The position numbers and the translations under genes were made by a program. The notes under the pieces were generated by a model, which did not search any database, was not told the origin of the DNA, and saw only the letters and a program-made list of their open reading frames with translations. 64,000 nucleotides of DNA. It comes from Leifsonia sp. C5G2 (GTDB lineage Bacteria > Actinomycetota > Actinomycetes > Actinomycetales > Microbacteriaceae). The DNA lies in assembly GCF_013359685.1 (NCBI RefSeq), contig NZ_JABFMV010000003.1, positions 62,001-126,000 on the forward strand, read 5' to 3'. Shown here piece after piece: positions 17,603 to 25,200 of this stretch; the first letter of the stretch is position 1, and every line of letters starts with the position of its first letter.

Positions 17603-17644
17603 CCTCCAGTGGAGGCGTCGCGGGCTGTCGGAGGACGCGACGCC
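17603..17644 (-). promoter_or_regulatory. Leader hairpins over the SNF2 helicase ribosome-binding site
   Basis: On the minus strand the Shine-Dalgarno GGAGG (17603-17607) is preceded after three bases by CCTCC (17611-17615), a perfect 5-bp hairpin. Just upstream GGCGTCGCG (17614-17622) and CGCGACGCC (17636-17644) form a 9-bp stem. Translation may be restrained by this structure. Confidence 0.5.
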
Positions 17645-17769
17645 GTGTGGGCGTGAGGCCGGCGGAGGCGGGAGGACCGGTGACCGAGTGGACCGGGCTC
17701 GACGCGGGTGACGCCGGGAGCGCGGCACAGGATGGCCGCGCAGCACCATTTTACCGGAAAGCCCGGCGT

Positions 17770-18117
17770 TCAGCGACGCGTGTCCGCGGGAATCTTGATC
17801 GTGACCGCGGCGGCGACGAAGACGACCGCTCCGACGATGGACAGACCCTGCAGCGCGAGGGTGCCGAGCGGCAGCGGCCACACCGGGTTCCAGACCACCG
17901 CGAGCGGCACGAGACCCGCCAGCCACCACCACATCCGGGCCTGGCCGGCGAAGACGCAGAGGATCAGCGCGAGGATGCTGACGCCGTAGCGGATGTAGAG
18001 ATAGGCGTCGCCGCCGACGAGCGCGAGGCCCGCGAGGAGCACGATCGCGCCGAGCAGACCGGGTGCGAGCGCCGCCCGGTTGTAGGCGGGCTGCTGCGGC
18101 GTGTGGGGACGGGACAC
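17770..18117 (-). CDS. DUF6804-like small membrane protein
   Basis: A 115-aa protein with four hydrophobic segments (LAPGLLGAIVLLAGLALVGG, RYGVSILALILCVFAG, MWWWLAGLVPLAVVWNPVWP, LQGLSIVGAVVFVAAAV). The NPVWP motif and overall pattern resemble DUF6804. GTG 18117 has TAGAGT 8 bases upstream, so a longer N-terminal reading frame is unlikely. Function unknown. Confidence 0.7.
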   Translation of the reverse strand: MSRPHTPQQPAYNRAALAPGLLGAIVLLAGLALVGGDAYLYIRYGVSILALILCVFAGQARMWWWLAGLVPLAVVWNPVWPLPLGTLALQGLSIVGAVVFVAAAVTIKIPADTRR

Positions 18118-18221
18118 GGCATCCCACTCTACGCGGCCCGGACATGGTGCGCCCGCCCGGTTCCCGGAGACCTCGCTCTCCGGCCGGGCGGGCGGCGCTG
18201 TGTGGTGGGGCGTGCTGCGGG

Positions 18222-18650
18222 CTACAGCACTCCCCGGCGGAACAGGAATGCGCACGGCGGCGCGTCGGAGCCGACGCGCACCGTCACTGCGGAGTGTCGG
18301 GCGAGCTGGACGAAGGCGTCGAGCTCGAGGCGGGTCATCGGGACTCGGCGGAGTTCGGCGTCCGAGGCGATCCCGTTCACCGCGAACGCGACGTCGGGCA
18401 CGTCGTAGGGTTCTGCGGCGAGGTCGAGGAACACGATCGGCGAGGCATCCTCCGTCTCGAGCGGGAACACGGAGAGGATGGCCTCTGCGGCGGCCTCCGT
18501 CGTGACGTCGTCACCGAGGTGGACGACGGGCGTGGTGATCTGGTCTTCCGGATAGCCGCTGCCCACGAGGGTAAGCGTCTCGCCATCACTCATGGCGTCG
18601 AGCGCGCTCAGGAGCGCGCCGGACAGCAGCGGGCTGAGGTTCTTCAGCAA
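18222..18650 (-). CDS. RbsD/FucU-like protein with degenerate active site
   Basis: A 142-aa protein whose ends match sugar mutarotases (start LKNLSPLLS, end FLFRRGVL). Compared with E. coli FucU as I recall it, catalytic His22 is Asp22, Asp30 is Gly30 and the C-terminal Tyr/Asn pair is lost, so mutarotase activity is doubtful. It starts with TTG 18650, supported by AGGAAAGG 7 bases upstream. It is divergent from csoR across a 148-bp gap with CsoR-type palindromes, so it may be metal-regulated. Confidence 0.72.
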   Translation of the reverse strand: MLKNLSPLLSGALLSALDAMSDGETLTLVGSGYPEDQITTPVVHLGDDVTTEAAAEAILSVFPLETEDASPIVFLDLAAEPYDVPDVAFAVNGIASDAELRRVPMTRLELDAFVQLARHSAVTVRVGSDAPPCAFLFRRGVL

Positions 18651-18724
18651 AGTCGGGCCTTTCCTGTTAAACGAATATTTCTCAACCCCTCCCTGGAGGA
18701 TAGACCTCTCTGTATGTCCACCCC

Positions 18725-18742
18725 TACCCCCCGTTGGGGGGC
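18725..18742. promoter_or_regulatory. GC palindrome upstream of csoR, candidate CsoR site or terminator
   Basis: TACCCCCCGTTGGGGGGC has perfect 6-bp C/G arms with a 3-base centre and is followed by CTTTTT. No plus-strand gene precedes it, so termination of a known transcript is unlikely. The composition resembles CsoR operators. Confidence 0.45.
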
Positions 18743-18755
18743 TTTTTGGCCATTG

Positions 18756-18772
18756 ACACCCCTCTGGGGTAT
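18756..18772. promoter_or_regulatory. CsoR-type operator
   Basis: ACACCCCTCTGGGGTAT has arms matching at 6 of 7 positions around TCT, the G/C-tract plus AT-flank form known for CsoR operators. It overlaps a TTGACA (18753-18758) and lies 15 bases before the csoR -10 hexamer TATCCT (18787-18792), well placed for autoregulation. Confidence 0.7.
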
Positions 18773-18798
18773 CGGGCAGGAGGTCGTATCCTGAGGGG

Positions 18799-19077
18799 GT
18801 GATCGCAGACATCAAGAAGCGGGCGCTGCACCGAACGCGCATCCTCGAAGGGCAGCTCCGGGGTCTCGAGAAGATGATCGAGAACGAGGACTACTGCATC
18901 GACATCATCACCCAGTCGCTGGCCATCCAGAAGTCGCTCGGCTCCCTGAACCGGCTGCTCGTCGAGAACCACCTCCGCACCCACGTCTCCGAGGCGTTCG
19001 AGGAGGGCGGGAGCGCCCAGGACGACGCGATCGTGGAGCTGCTCAAGATCTACGAGCTCTCCAACAACCGGGGTTGA
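18799..19077 (+). CDS. csoR: CsoR/RcnR-family metal-sensing repressor
   Basis: A 92-aa all-helical repressor. Ligand positions are C33, H58 and H62 with the canonical spacing of 25 and 4. Classical copper sensors have Cys at the third position; the Cys-His-His set is the one described for Thermus thermophilus CsoR, which responds to copper and some other metals. GTG 18799 has TATCCT 6 bases before it, so the mRNA is leaderless. It overlaps the macrodomain gene (TTGA). No copper ATPase or chaperone gene adjoins it, which is unusual. Confidence 0.9.
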   Translation: MIADIKKRALHRTRILEGQLRGLEKMIENEDYCIDIITQSLAIQKSLGSLNRLLVENHLRTHVSEAFEEGGSAQDDAIVELLKIYELSNNRG

Positions 19078-19607
19078 CGGTGGAGGAGCTGATCCGCATC
19101 GTCCGCGGAGACATCACCGACGAGGCGGTCGACGCGATCGTGAACGCCGCCAACAGCTCGCTGCTCGGCGGCGGGGGCGTCGACGGCGCCATCCACCGCC
19201 GCGGCGGTCCCGCGATCCTCGAGGCGACGCGCGAACTGCGTGCGACCACGCTCCCGGCCGGGCTGCCGACCGGCCAGGCGGTCGCCACCATCGCGGGCGA
19301 CCTGGCGGCGAGGTGGGTCATCCACGCGGTGGGACCGGTCTGGTCGTCGCGCGAGGACCGCACGTCGCTGCTGCAGAACGCGTACCGGTCGTCCCTCCGC
19401 GTCGCGCGCGAGCTCGGCGCTCGCACGGTCGCCTTCCCGGCCATCTCCGCCGGGGTCTACGGCTGGCCGATGGACGACGCCGCCCGGGTCGCAGTCAGCA
19501 CCGTGCGCGCGGTGCTCTCCTCGGGGGTCGGGTCGGTCGAGCACGTGCGATTCGTGCTGTTCTCGGACGAGGCGTTCGACGCCTTCCGCACGGCGGCCGG
19601 CGAGTGA
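19074..19607 (+). CDS. Macrodomain protein, O-acetyl-ADP-ribose deacetylase type
   Basis: A 177-aa stand-alone macrodomain. RGDITDEAVDAIVNAANSSL at 11-30 and GGGGVDGAIHRRGGP, then FPAISAGVYGWP bind ADP-ribose, as in YmdB. It probably removes acetyl or ADP-ribosyl groups. The TTG start overlaps the csoR stop; GTG 19080 two codons later is the alternative. Its stop overlaps the peptidase start (GTGA). Coupling to csoR suggests a stress role, by inference. Confidence 0.88.
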   Translation: MTVEELIRIVRGDITDEAVDAIVNAANSSLLGGGGVDGAIHRRGGPAILEATRELRATTLPAGLPTGQAVATIAGDLAARWVIHAVGPVWSSREDRTSLLQNAYRSSLRVARELGARTVAFPAISAGVYGWPMDDAARVAVSTVRAVLSSGVGSVEHVRFVLFSDEAFDAFRTAAGE

Positions 19608-20953
19608 CGTCCGCCGACGACGCCGCACGCGACGACGGCGCGCTGGAGCGGTTCCGCGCGCTTCTGCGCATCCCCACGATGTCGCGCAACGATCTCGAGG
19701 AGACGGACTGGGCGGCGTTCGACCGGTTCTGCGACGCGCTGCCGGAGCACTACCCGGCGCTGCACGCGACCCTGGAGCGCGAGCGGCACGGTCACTCGCT
19801 GCTGTACCGCTGGCGCGGCCGGGGCGACGGCGACCCGACCGTGCTGATGGCGCACTACGACGTGGTGCCCGCGACCGAGGAGGGCTGGACGCATCCCCCG
19901 TTCGCCGCCGAGCTCACCGGCGACGGCGAGCGGCAGCTCCTCTGGGGGCGCGGGGCGATCGACGACAAGGGGGCGGTCGTCGCGATCCTGGAGGCCGTGG
20001 AGGCGCTCGTGCGCGAGGGCTTCCAGCCGGCGGACGACGTCTACCTGAGCTTCGGGCACGACGAGGAGACGGTCGGCTCCGGCGCACGCGGCATCGCCGC
20101 GGTGCTGCGGGAGCGCGGCATCCGCCCGGCGCTCGTGCTCGACGAGGGCGGCGCGGTCGTGGAGCGGATCTTCCCGGGGGTGAGCGCGCCGGTCGCGGTG
20201 GTCGGGGTGAGCGAGAAGGGCATCACGAGCGTGCGGCTCACCGTCGAGCAGCACGGCGGGCACGCCTCCACTCCCCCGCGGATGACGGCGACCGTGCGGC
20301 TGGCCCGGGCGATCACCCGGCTGAACGCCCGGCCGTTCCCGGCGCGGCTGACCGAGACGAACCTGCGGATGGTGGAGACGCTCGGCGCGCACGCGACCGG
20401 GCCGCTGCGGGCCGTGTTCACGCGCGCCCGGCGGCTGCAGCCCGTGCTGCGCTGGGTGTTCGGCCGGCTGAGCGACGAGACCCGGGCGATCGTGCGCACC
20501 ACCACCGCGGTGACGCAGCTGCGCGGCAGCCTGGCGGCGAACGCTTTGCCGGAGACCGCGGAGGCCGTGGTCAACACGCGCATCGCCGTCGGCTCGTCGG
20601 TCGCGGAGACGCTCGACCACTTGCGCCGGGCGATCCGGGACGACGCGGTGCGGATCGAGGCCGTCGACGCGAGCGAGCCGTCGCCGGTGTCGCCGTCCGA
20701 GGGCCCGCAGTGGGAGCGGCTGGCCGCGGCCATCGGCGCCGTCCACCCGCGCGCCGTCGTCACGCCGTACGTCATGCTCGGCGCGAGCGACAGCCGGCAC
20801 TTCACCGGGATCTGCGACGCCGTCTACCGCTTCACCCCGTTCGAGTTGAGCTCGGACGAGCGCGGTGCCCTGCATGCGCGCGACGAGCGCATCCGCGTCG
20901 CCACCTGGCTCCGCGGCATCCGCGTCTACCAAGCCCTCCTCCGCGCCTCCTGA
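19604..20953 (+). CDS. M20-family metallopeptidase/deacylase
   Basis: A 449-aa di-zinc hydrolase. Metal ligands are visible in LMAHYDVVPA (His, Asp), GRGAIDDKGAVVA (Asp), FGHDEETVGSGAR (catalytic Glu-Glu) and near the end ASDSRHFTG. The dimerisation domain lies between. It resembles carboxypeptidase PM20D1-like enzymes acting on N-acyl amino acids or dipeptides. No signal peptide. GTG start overlaps the macrodomain stop (19604-19607), third gene of the csoR operon. Confidence 0.88.
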   Translation: MTSADDAARDDGALERFRALLRIPTMSRNDLEETDWAAFDRFCDALPEHYPALHATLERERHGHSLLYRWRGRGDGDPTVLMAHYDVVPATEEGWTHPPFAAELTGDGERQLLWGRGAIDDKGAVVAILEAVEALVREGFQPADDVYLSFGHDEETVGSGARGIAAVLRERGIRPALVLDEGGAVVERIFPGVSAPVAVVGVSEKGITSVRLTVEQHGGHASTPPRMTATVRLARAITRLNARPFPARLTETNLRMVETLGAHATGPLRAVFTRARRLQPVLRWVFGRLSDETRAIVRTTTAVTQLRGSLAANALPETAEAVVNTRIAVGSSVAETLDHLRRAIRDDAVRIEAVDASEPSPVSPSEGPQWERLAAAIGAVHPRAVVTPYVMLGASDSRHFTGICDAVYRFTPFELSSDERGALHARDERIRVATWLRGIRVYQALLRAS

Positions 20954-20971
20954 CCCCCCGTCGAGTACACC

Positions 20972-21009
20972 AAGACTGCACGCCTCCACGGCGTGTCGCG
21001 TGCAGTCTT
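20972..21009. repeat. 12-bp perfect inverted repeat (GGCGTGTCGCG family)
   Basis: AAGACTGCACGC (20972-20983) and GCGTGCAGTCTT (20998-21009) pair perfectly around a 14-base loop. The loop and right arm share 17 bases (TCCACGGCGTGTCGCGT) with 10065-10081, although the arms differ. It separates the convergent M20 peptidase and SGNH hydrolase genes. Confidence 0.8.
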
Positions 21010-21029
21010 CGCGGACTCGGCGGTGGGGG

Positions 21030-21620
21030 CTAGCGGGAGCCGAGGTCGGGGAGGGTGATGGCGCGGGAGTTGGGGGGCAGGTCGCGAAGGCGCTCCAGGG
21101 CGGGGGCCAGCTCGGCGGCCCAGGCGCGGTAGCCCTCGTCGTTCAGGTGGAGGCGGTCCTCGGTGTACGCGGGATTCAGCTCCCCGTCCTCCAGCGCGAG
21201 GGCCGGCCAGAGGTCGAGCCAGCCGGCGTGAACCGTCGGCGCGAACTGCCACAGGTGCCGGTTGATGTCGCGGATCTGGTCCCCGAACTCGTGCCCGCGC
21301 GGCATCACCGACTGCACCAGGATGCGCGTGTCCGGCAGCTCCTTCCGGAGCGTCACCAGGATGGTCTCGACGTTGCGGACGACGTGCTCGACCGACCGGC
21401 GCCAGGCCAGGTCGTTGGTGCCGACGAGCAGAGCCACGAGCGCGGGACGCGACTCGATCACGGCGTCCAGCCGCGCGACGACGTCGTCGGTCGTGTCACC
21501 GGCGACGCCGAAGTTGCGGACCGTCTCACCGGGGAGCAGTGCCCCCCAGTCGCCGCCCTGCGTCAGGCTGTCCCCGACGAGGGCCAGCACCTCGCCCTCC
21601 GGTCTCCACTCGTCCGTCAT
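21030..21620 (-). CDS. SGNH/GDSL-family lipase or esterase
   Basis: A 196-aa serine hydrolase. Block I GDSLTQG (about residues 16-22), block III GTND and block V DRLHLN supply the nucleophile, oxyanion hole and Asp-His pair. No signal peptide, so a cytoplasmic esterase or thioesterase is likely. Start at ATG 21620, where GGGGAGG lies 7 bases upstream; the frame remains open to 21650. Confidence 0.87.
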   Translation of the reverse strand: MTDEWRPEGEVLALVGDSLTQGGDWGALLPGETVRNFGVAGDTTDDVVARLDAVIESRPALVALLVGTNDLAWRRSVEHVVRNVETILVTLRKELPDTRILVQSVMPRGHEFGDQIRDINRHLWQFAPTVHAGWLDLWPALALEDGELNPAYTEDRLHLNDEGYRAWAAELAPALERLRDLPPNSRAITLPDLGSR

Positions 21621-21717
21621 CGCCACAGCCTCCCCTAGGTCTCCCCCCATCCTCCCTCCAATCGAACGGGGAAGCGAGGGCCGCGTCAGCTCTCGCGCGG
21701 CGCCGATCGGCCGCGCG

Positions 21718-21770
21718 ACTCGTGCCGAATGAGCGCTATTCGTGAGGAATAGCGGTCATTCGGCACGAAT
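21718..21770. repeat. Second 20-bp-phased array of ATTCGTGACGAAT-like palindromes
   Basis: Three copies at 21718 (actcgtgccgaat), 21738 (attcgtgaggaat) and 21758 (attcggcacgaat), each 13 bp plus a 7-bp spacer, exactly 20 bp apart. It lies 10 bases beyond the stop of the short aldehyde dehydrogenase and within 100 bp upstream of the SGNH hydrolase start. Confidence 0.8.
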
Positions 21771-21780
21771 CGCGGGCGGG

Positions 21781-22641
21781 TCAGAGCAGCGACTTGGTGT
21801 GCCAGACGGTCTTGGTCTCGGTGAAGAACGCGATCCGGTCGAGCGACGGCGCGGCGGCGTCCGGGCCGTTCTCCGGCGGCAGGACGCGCTTCAGGGTGTC
21901 GGCCGCCGCGATCTGCAGGTCGATCCACTCCAGCTCGCCCGCACCGACCAGGTCGAGCGCGTTGACGTCGGCGTGCGACGCCAGCCACGGCGCGATCTCG
22001 GCAGGCGACCCGGTCAGGATGTTGACCACGCCACCCGGCACGTCGCTCGTCGCGAGCACCTCGCTGAGGCTGATCGCCGACAGCGGGAACCGCTCGCTCG
22101 CCACGACGACGACCGTGTTGCCGGCGACCAGCGCCGGAGCGACGGCACTCACGAAGCCGACGAGGCTCGAGTCCTGCGGCGCGACGATCGCGACGACGCC
22201 GGTCGGCTCCGGCACCGAGATGTTGAAGTAGGGGCCCGCGACGGGGTTGGCGTTGCCCGCGACCTGCGCGAACTTGTCCGCCCATCCCGCGTACCAGACC
22301 CAGCGGTCGATCGCCTCGTCCACCTGCGCCGTCGCGGCGGACGCCGAGACGCCCTCGGTCTCGCGGATCTCGTCGACGAACTGCGCCCGGCGGCCCTCCA
22401 TCAGCTCGGCGATGCGGTAGAGCACCTGGCCGCGGTTGTAGGCGGTGGCTCCCGACCATCCCGAGACCGCGGCGCGGGCGGCGACCACGGCGTCACGGGC
22501 GTCCTTGCGGGAGGCCTTCGCCGCGTTGGCGAGGAATCCGCCCTTCGGCGTCGTCACCTCATACGTGCGACCGGACTCGCTGCGCGGGAACTTCCCGCCG
22601 ATGTAGAGCTTGTAGGTCTTCGGAACGGCCAGGCGGCTCAT
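21781..22641 (-). CDS. Half-length, non-catalytic aldehyde dehydrogenase homologue
   Basis: A 286-aa protein covering only the N-terminal NAD-binding part of the aldehyde dehydrogenase fold. It contains no cysteine at all, and the PWN oxyanion motif is replaced by APQDSSLV, so it cannot be an active dehydrogenase. The sequence is otherwise well conserved and not frameshifted (WVWYAGWADKFAQ, GGVVNILTGSPAE). Its start overlaps the stop of the full-length enzyme (ATGA), suggesting a structural partner made in equal amounts. Confidence 0.88.
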   Translation of the reverse strand: MSRLAVPKTYKLYIGGKFPRSESGRTYEVTTPKGGFLANAAKASRKDARDAVVAARAAVSGWSGATAYNRGQVLYRIAELMEGRRAQFVDEIRETEGVSASAATAQVDEAIDRWVWYAGWADKFAQVAGNANPVAGPYFNISVPEPTGVVAIVAPQDSSLVGFVSAVAPALVAGNTVVVVASERFPLSAISLSEVLATSDVPGGVVNILTGSPAEIAPWLASHADVNALDLVGAGELEWIDLQIAAADTLKRVLPPENGPDAAAPSLDRIAFFTETKTVWHTKSLL

Positions 22642-24134
22642 TTAGCGGCTCCCTTGCGAGCGAGACGGGCGGGGATGGAGGCGGCGGCCGGCAGCGACCG
22701 GCCGGGCACCAGGTAGGCGCCGAGACCGTGGCGGCCGCCCTCGCGGCCGTAGCCGGACTCCTTGTACCCGCCGAACGGGCTGGCCGGGTCGAAGCGGTTG
22801 AAGGTGTTCGCCCACACGACGCCGGCGCGCAGCTTGTCGGCGACGGCGAGGATGCGGCTGCCCTTCTCCGACCAGATGCCGGCCGACAGCCCGTACGGGG
22901 TGTTGTTGGCCTTCGCGATCGCCTCGGCCGGGGTGCGGAAGGTCAGCACCGACAGCACCGGGCCGAAGATCTCCTCGCGCGCGATGCGGTGGCTCGTCGA
23001 CACGTTGTCGAAGATGGTCGGCGCGAACCAGAAGCCGTTCTCCGGGATGGCGCAGTCGGCGGTCCAGCGCTCGGCGCCCTCCGCCTCGCCGATGTCGGAG
23101 AGCTCGCGGATGCGCTGCAGCTGCTCGGCCGAGTTGATCGCCCCGATGTCGGTGTTCTTGTCGAGCGGGTCGCCGAGGCGCAGCGTCGACAGCCGGCTCT
23201 TCAGCCGCTCGACGACCTCGTCGTGGATGCTCTCCTGCACCAGCAGCCGGCTGCCCGCGCAGCAGACGTGGCCCTGGTTGAAGAAGATGCCGTTCACGAT
23301 CCCCTCGACCGCCTGGTCGATGGGCGCGTCGTCGAAGACGATGTTCGCGGCCTTGCCGCCGAGCTCGAGCGTGAGCTTCTTGGAGGTGCCGGCGACCGAG
23401 CGCGCGATCTCGCGGCCCACCGCGGTGGAGCCGGTGAAGGCGACCTTGTTCACGTCCGGGTGGGCGACCAGGTCGCGGCCGGTCTCGCCGGCGCCGGTGA
23501 CGATGTTGACGACGCCCGGCGGCAGGTCGGCCTGCTGCACGATCTCGGCGAACAGCAGCGCGGTCAGCGGCGTGGTCTCTGCCGGCTTCAGCACGACGGT
23601 GTTGCCGGCGGCGAGGGCGGGAGCGATCTTCCACGCCAGCATGAGCAGCGGGAAGTTCCACGGGATGACCTGGGCGGCGACTCCGAGCGCGCGGGGCGCG
23701 GGGCCGAGGCCGGCGTGCTCCAGCTTGTCCGCCCATCCCGCGTAGTAGAAGAACCAGGCGGCGACGAGCGGGACGTCCACATCCCGGCTCTCCTTGATCG
23801 GCTTGCCGTTGTCGAGGCTCTCGGCGACGGCGAGCTCGCGGGCGCGCTCCTGCACGAGCCTCGCGATGCGGAACAGGTACTTGCCGCGGTCGCTGCCGCT
23901 CATGCGCGACCAGACGCGGTCGTAGGCGCGGCGGGCGGCGGCGACGGCCGCATCCACATCGGAGGTGTCGGCGGTCGCGATGGTCGCGATCCGCTCCTCC
24001 GTGGCGGGCGAGATGGTCTGGAACGGCGTGCCGTGCCCGTCGACGAACTGGCCGTCGATGAACAGCCCGTACTGGTCGCGGAGGTTCAGGATCGACCGCG
24101 ACTCGGGAGCCGGTGCGTATTCGAGGAAACTCAT
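22638..24134 (-). CDS. Aldehyde dehydrogenase (catalytic)
   Basis: A 498-aa NAD(P)-dependent dehydrogenase with all catalytic residues: N160 in IPWNFP, E257 in LELGGK and C291 in GHVCCAGSR. It lies directly downstream of deoC. DeoC splits deoxyribose 5-phosphate into glyceraldehyde 3-phosphate and acetaldehyde, so acetaldehyde oxidation to acetate is the probable role. Paired with a non-catalytic half-length homologue. Confidence 0.92.
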   Translation of the reverse strand: MSFLEYAPAPESRSILNLRDQYGLFIDGQFVDGHGTPFQTISPATEERIATIATADTSDVDAAVAAARRAYDRVWSRMSGSDRGKYLFRIARLVQERARELAVAESLDNGKPIKESRDVDVPLVAAWFFYYAGWADKLEHAGLGPAPRALGVAAQVIPWNFPLLMLAWKIAPALAAGNTVVLKPAETTPLTALLFAEIVQQADLPPGVVNIVTGAGETGRDLVAHPDVNKVAFTGSTAVGREIARSVAGTSKKLTLELGGKAANIVFDDAPIDQAVEGIVNGIFFNQGHVCCAGSRLLVQESIHDEVVERLKSRLSTLRLGDPLDKNTDIGAINSAEQLQRIRELSDIGEAEGAERWTADCAIPENGFWFAPTIFDNVSTSHRIAREEIFGPVLSVLTFRTPAEAIAKANNTPYGLSAGIWSEKGSRILAVADKLRAGVVWANTFNRFDPASPFGGYKESGYGREGGRHGLGAYLVPGRSLPAAASIPARLARKGAAK

Positions 24135-24148
24135 GGTCAGGTCAGCTT

Positions 24149-25186
24149 TCAGTCGATCGTCACGTAGTCGGCGCCGGAGTAGTGGCCGGTGGTCAGCTTC
24201 TGCCGCTGCAACAGCACGTCGTTGAGCAGGCTGGACGCGCCGAACCGGAACAGGTGCGGCTGCAGCCAGTGCTCCCCCACCGTCTCGGCGACGGTCACGA
24301 GGTACTTGATGGCGTCCTTCGACGAGCGGATGCCGCCCGCCGGCTTCACGCCGATCTCCTCGCCGGTGAGCCGGTGCCAGTCGCGCACGACCTCCAGCAT
24401 GAGCAGGGTGACCGGCAGCGTGGCGGCGGGCGAGACCTTGCCGGTCGAGGTCTTGATGAAGTCGCCGCCGGCCAGGATGCTCAGCCAGGAGGCGCGGCGG
24501 ACGTTGTCGTACGTGTTCAGCTCGCCGGTCTCCAGGATGACCTTGAGGTGCGCGTACGTGCCGTCGTCACGGCGGCAGGCCTCCTTCACGGCGACGATCT
24601 CGTCGAACACCTGGCCGTAGCGGCCGGAGAGGAAGGCGCCGCGGTCGATGACCATGTCGATCTCGTCCGCGCCCGCGGCCACCGCGTCGGCGGTGTCGGC
24701 GAGCTTGACCTTGAGCGACGCACGGCCGCTCGGGAACGCGGTGGCGACCGCGGCGACGTTGACCCCGCCCTGGCCCCCGGCGCGGCGGACCGCTCCGGCG
24801 TGGGCCGCACCGAGCGCCTCCACCGCGTACGGGACCATGTCGCCGTAGACGCAGACGGCGGCGGGACGCGGCGTGCCCGGGTCCGACGGATCCGGCGTCA
24901 GGGCCTTGGCGACGAGCGAGCGGACCTTGCCCGGCGTGTCCGCGCCCTCCAGCGTGGTCAGGTCGATCAGCTCGATGACGGTGTCGAGCGCCCACTTCTT
25001 GCTCGACGTCTTGATGGAGCGGGTGCCGAGCCCGGCCGCGCGCTGCTCCAGGCCGACCGCGTCGACGCCGGCGATGCCGTTCAGGTAGCGCCGGAGCGAA
25101 CCCTCCGTCAGGTCGCCGCCGAGCACCTCGACGGCGCGGGCCGCCGGCGCGAGGGTGCGCACGGGCGGCGTTGTCTCGATGGTCAC
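24149..25186 (-). CDS. deoC: Deoxyribose-phosphate aldolase
   Basis: A 345-aa class I aldolase. The Schiff-base lysine lies in GGDFIKTSTGK and the second lysine in VKPAGGIRS; DEIDMVIDRGAF and CVYGDMVP (substrate pocket) are also present. Start placed at GTG 25186 because GGAGG lies 5 bases before it; the ATG 12 bases upstream overlaps that ribosome-binding site. Preceded by the SorC/DeoR-type regulator on the same strand (15-base gap) and followed by the aldehyde dehydrogenases, a complete deoxynucleoside sugar catabolic operon. Confidence 0.92.
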   Translation of the reverse strand: MTIETTPPVRTLAPAARAVEVLGGDLTEGSLRRYLNGIAGVDAVGLEQRAAGLGTRSIKTSSKKWALDTVIELIDLTTLEGADTPGKVRSLVAKALTPDPSDPGTPRPAAVCVYGDMVPYAVEALGAAHAGAVRRAGGQGGVNVAAVATAFPSGRASLKVKLADTADAVAAGADEIDMVIDRGAFLSGRYGQVFDEIVAVKEACRRDDGTYAHLKVILETGELNTYDNVRRASWLSILAGGDFIKTSTGKVSPAATLPVTLLMLEVVRDWHRLTGEEIGVKPAGGIRSSKDAIKYLVTVAETVGEHWLQPHLFRFGASSLLNDVLLQRQKLTTGHYSGADYVTID

Positions 25187-25200
25187 GTGTTCCTCCATTG

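Noticed and set aside
18725-18747. Intrinsic terminator (GC stem followed by CTTTTT)
   Set aside because: No gene is transcribed into it from the left on the plus strand; a CsoR-type site fits the context better, though this remains uncertain.
21781-22641. Short aldehyde dehydrogenase as a pseudogene
   Set aside because: The frame is intact, the start overlaps the upstream stop and the remaining fold is well conserved with no downstream remnant of a catalytic domain.
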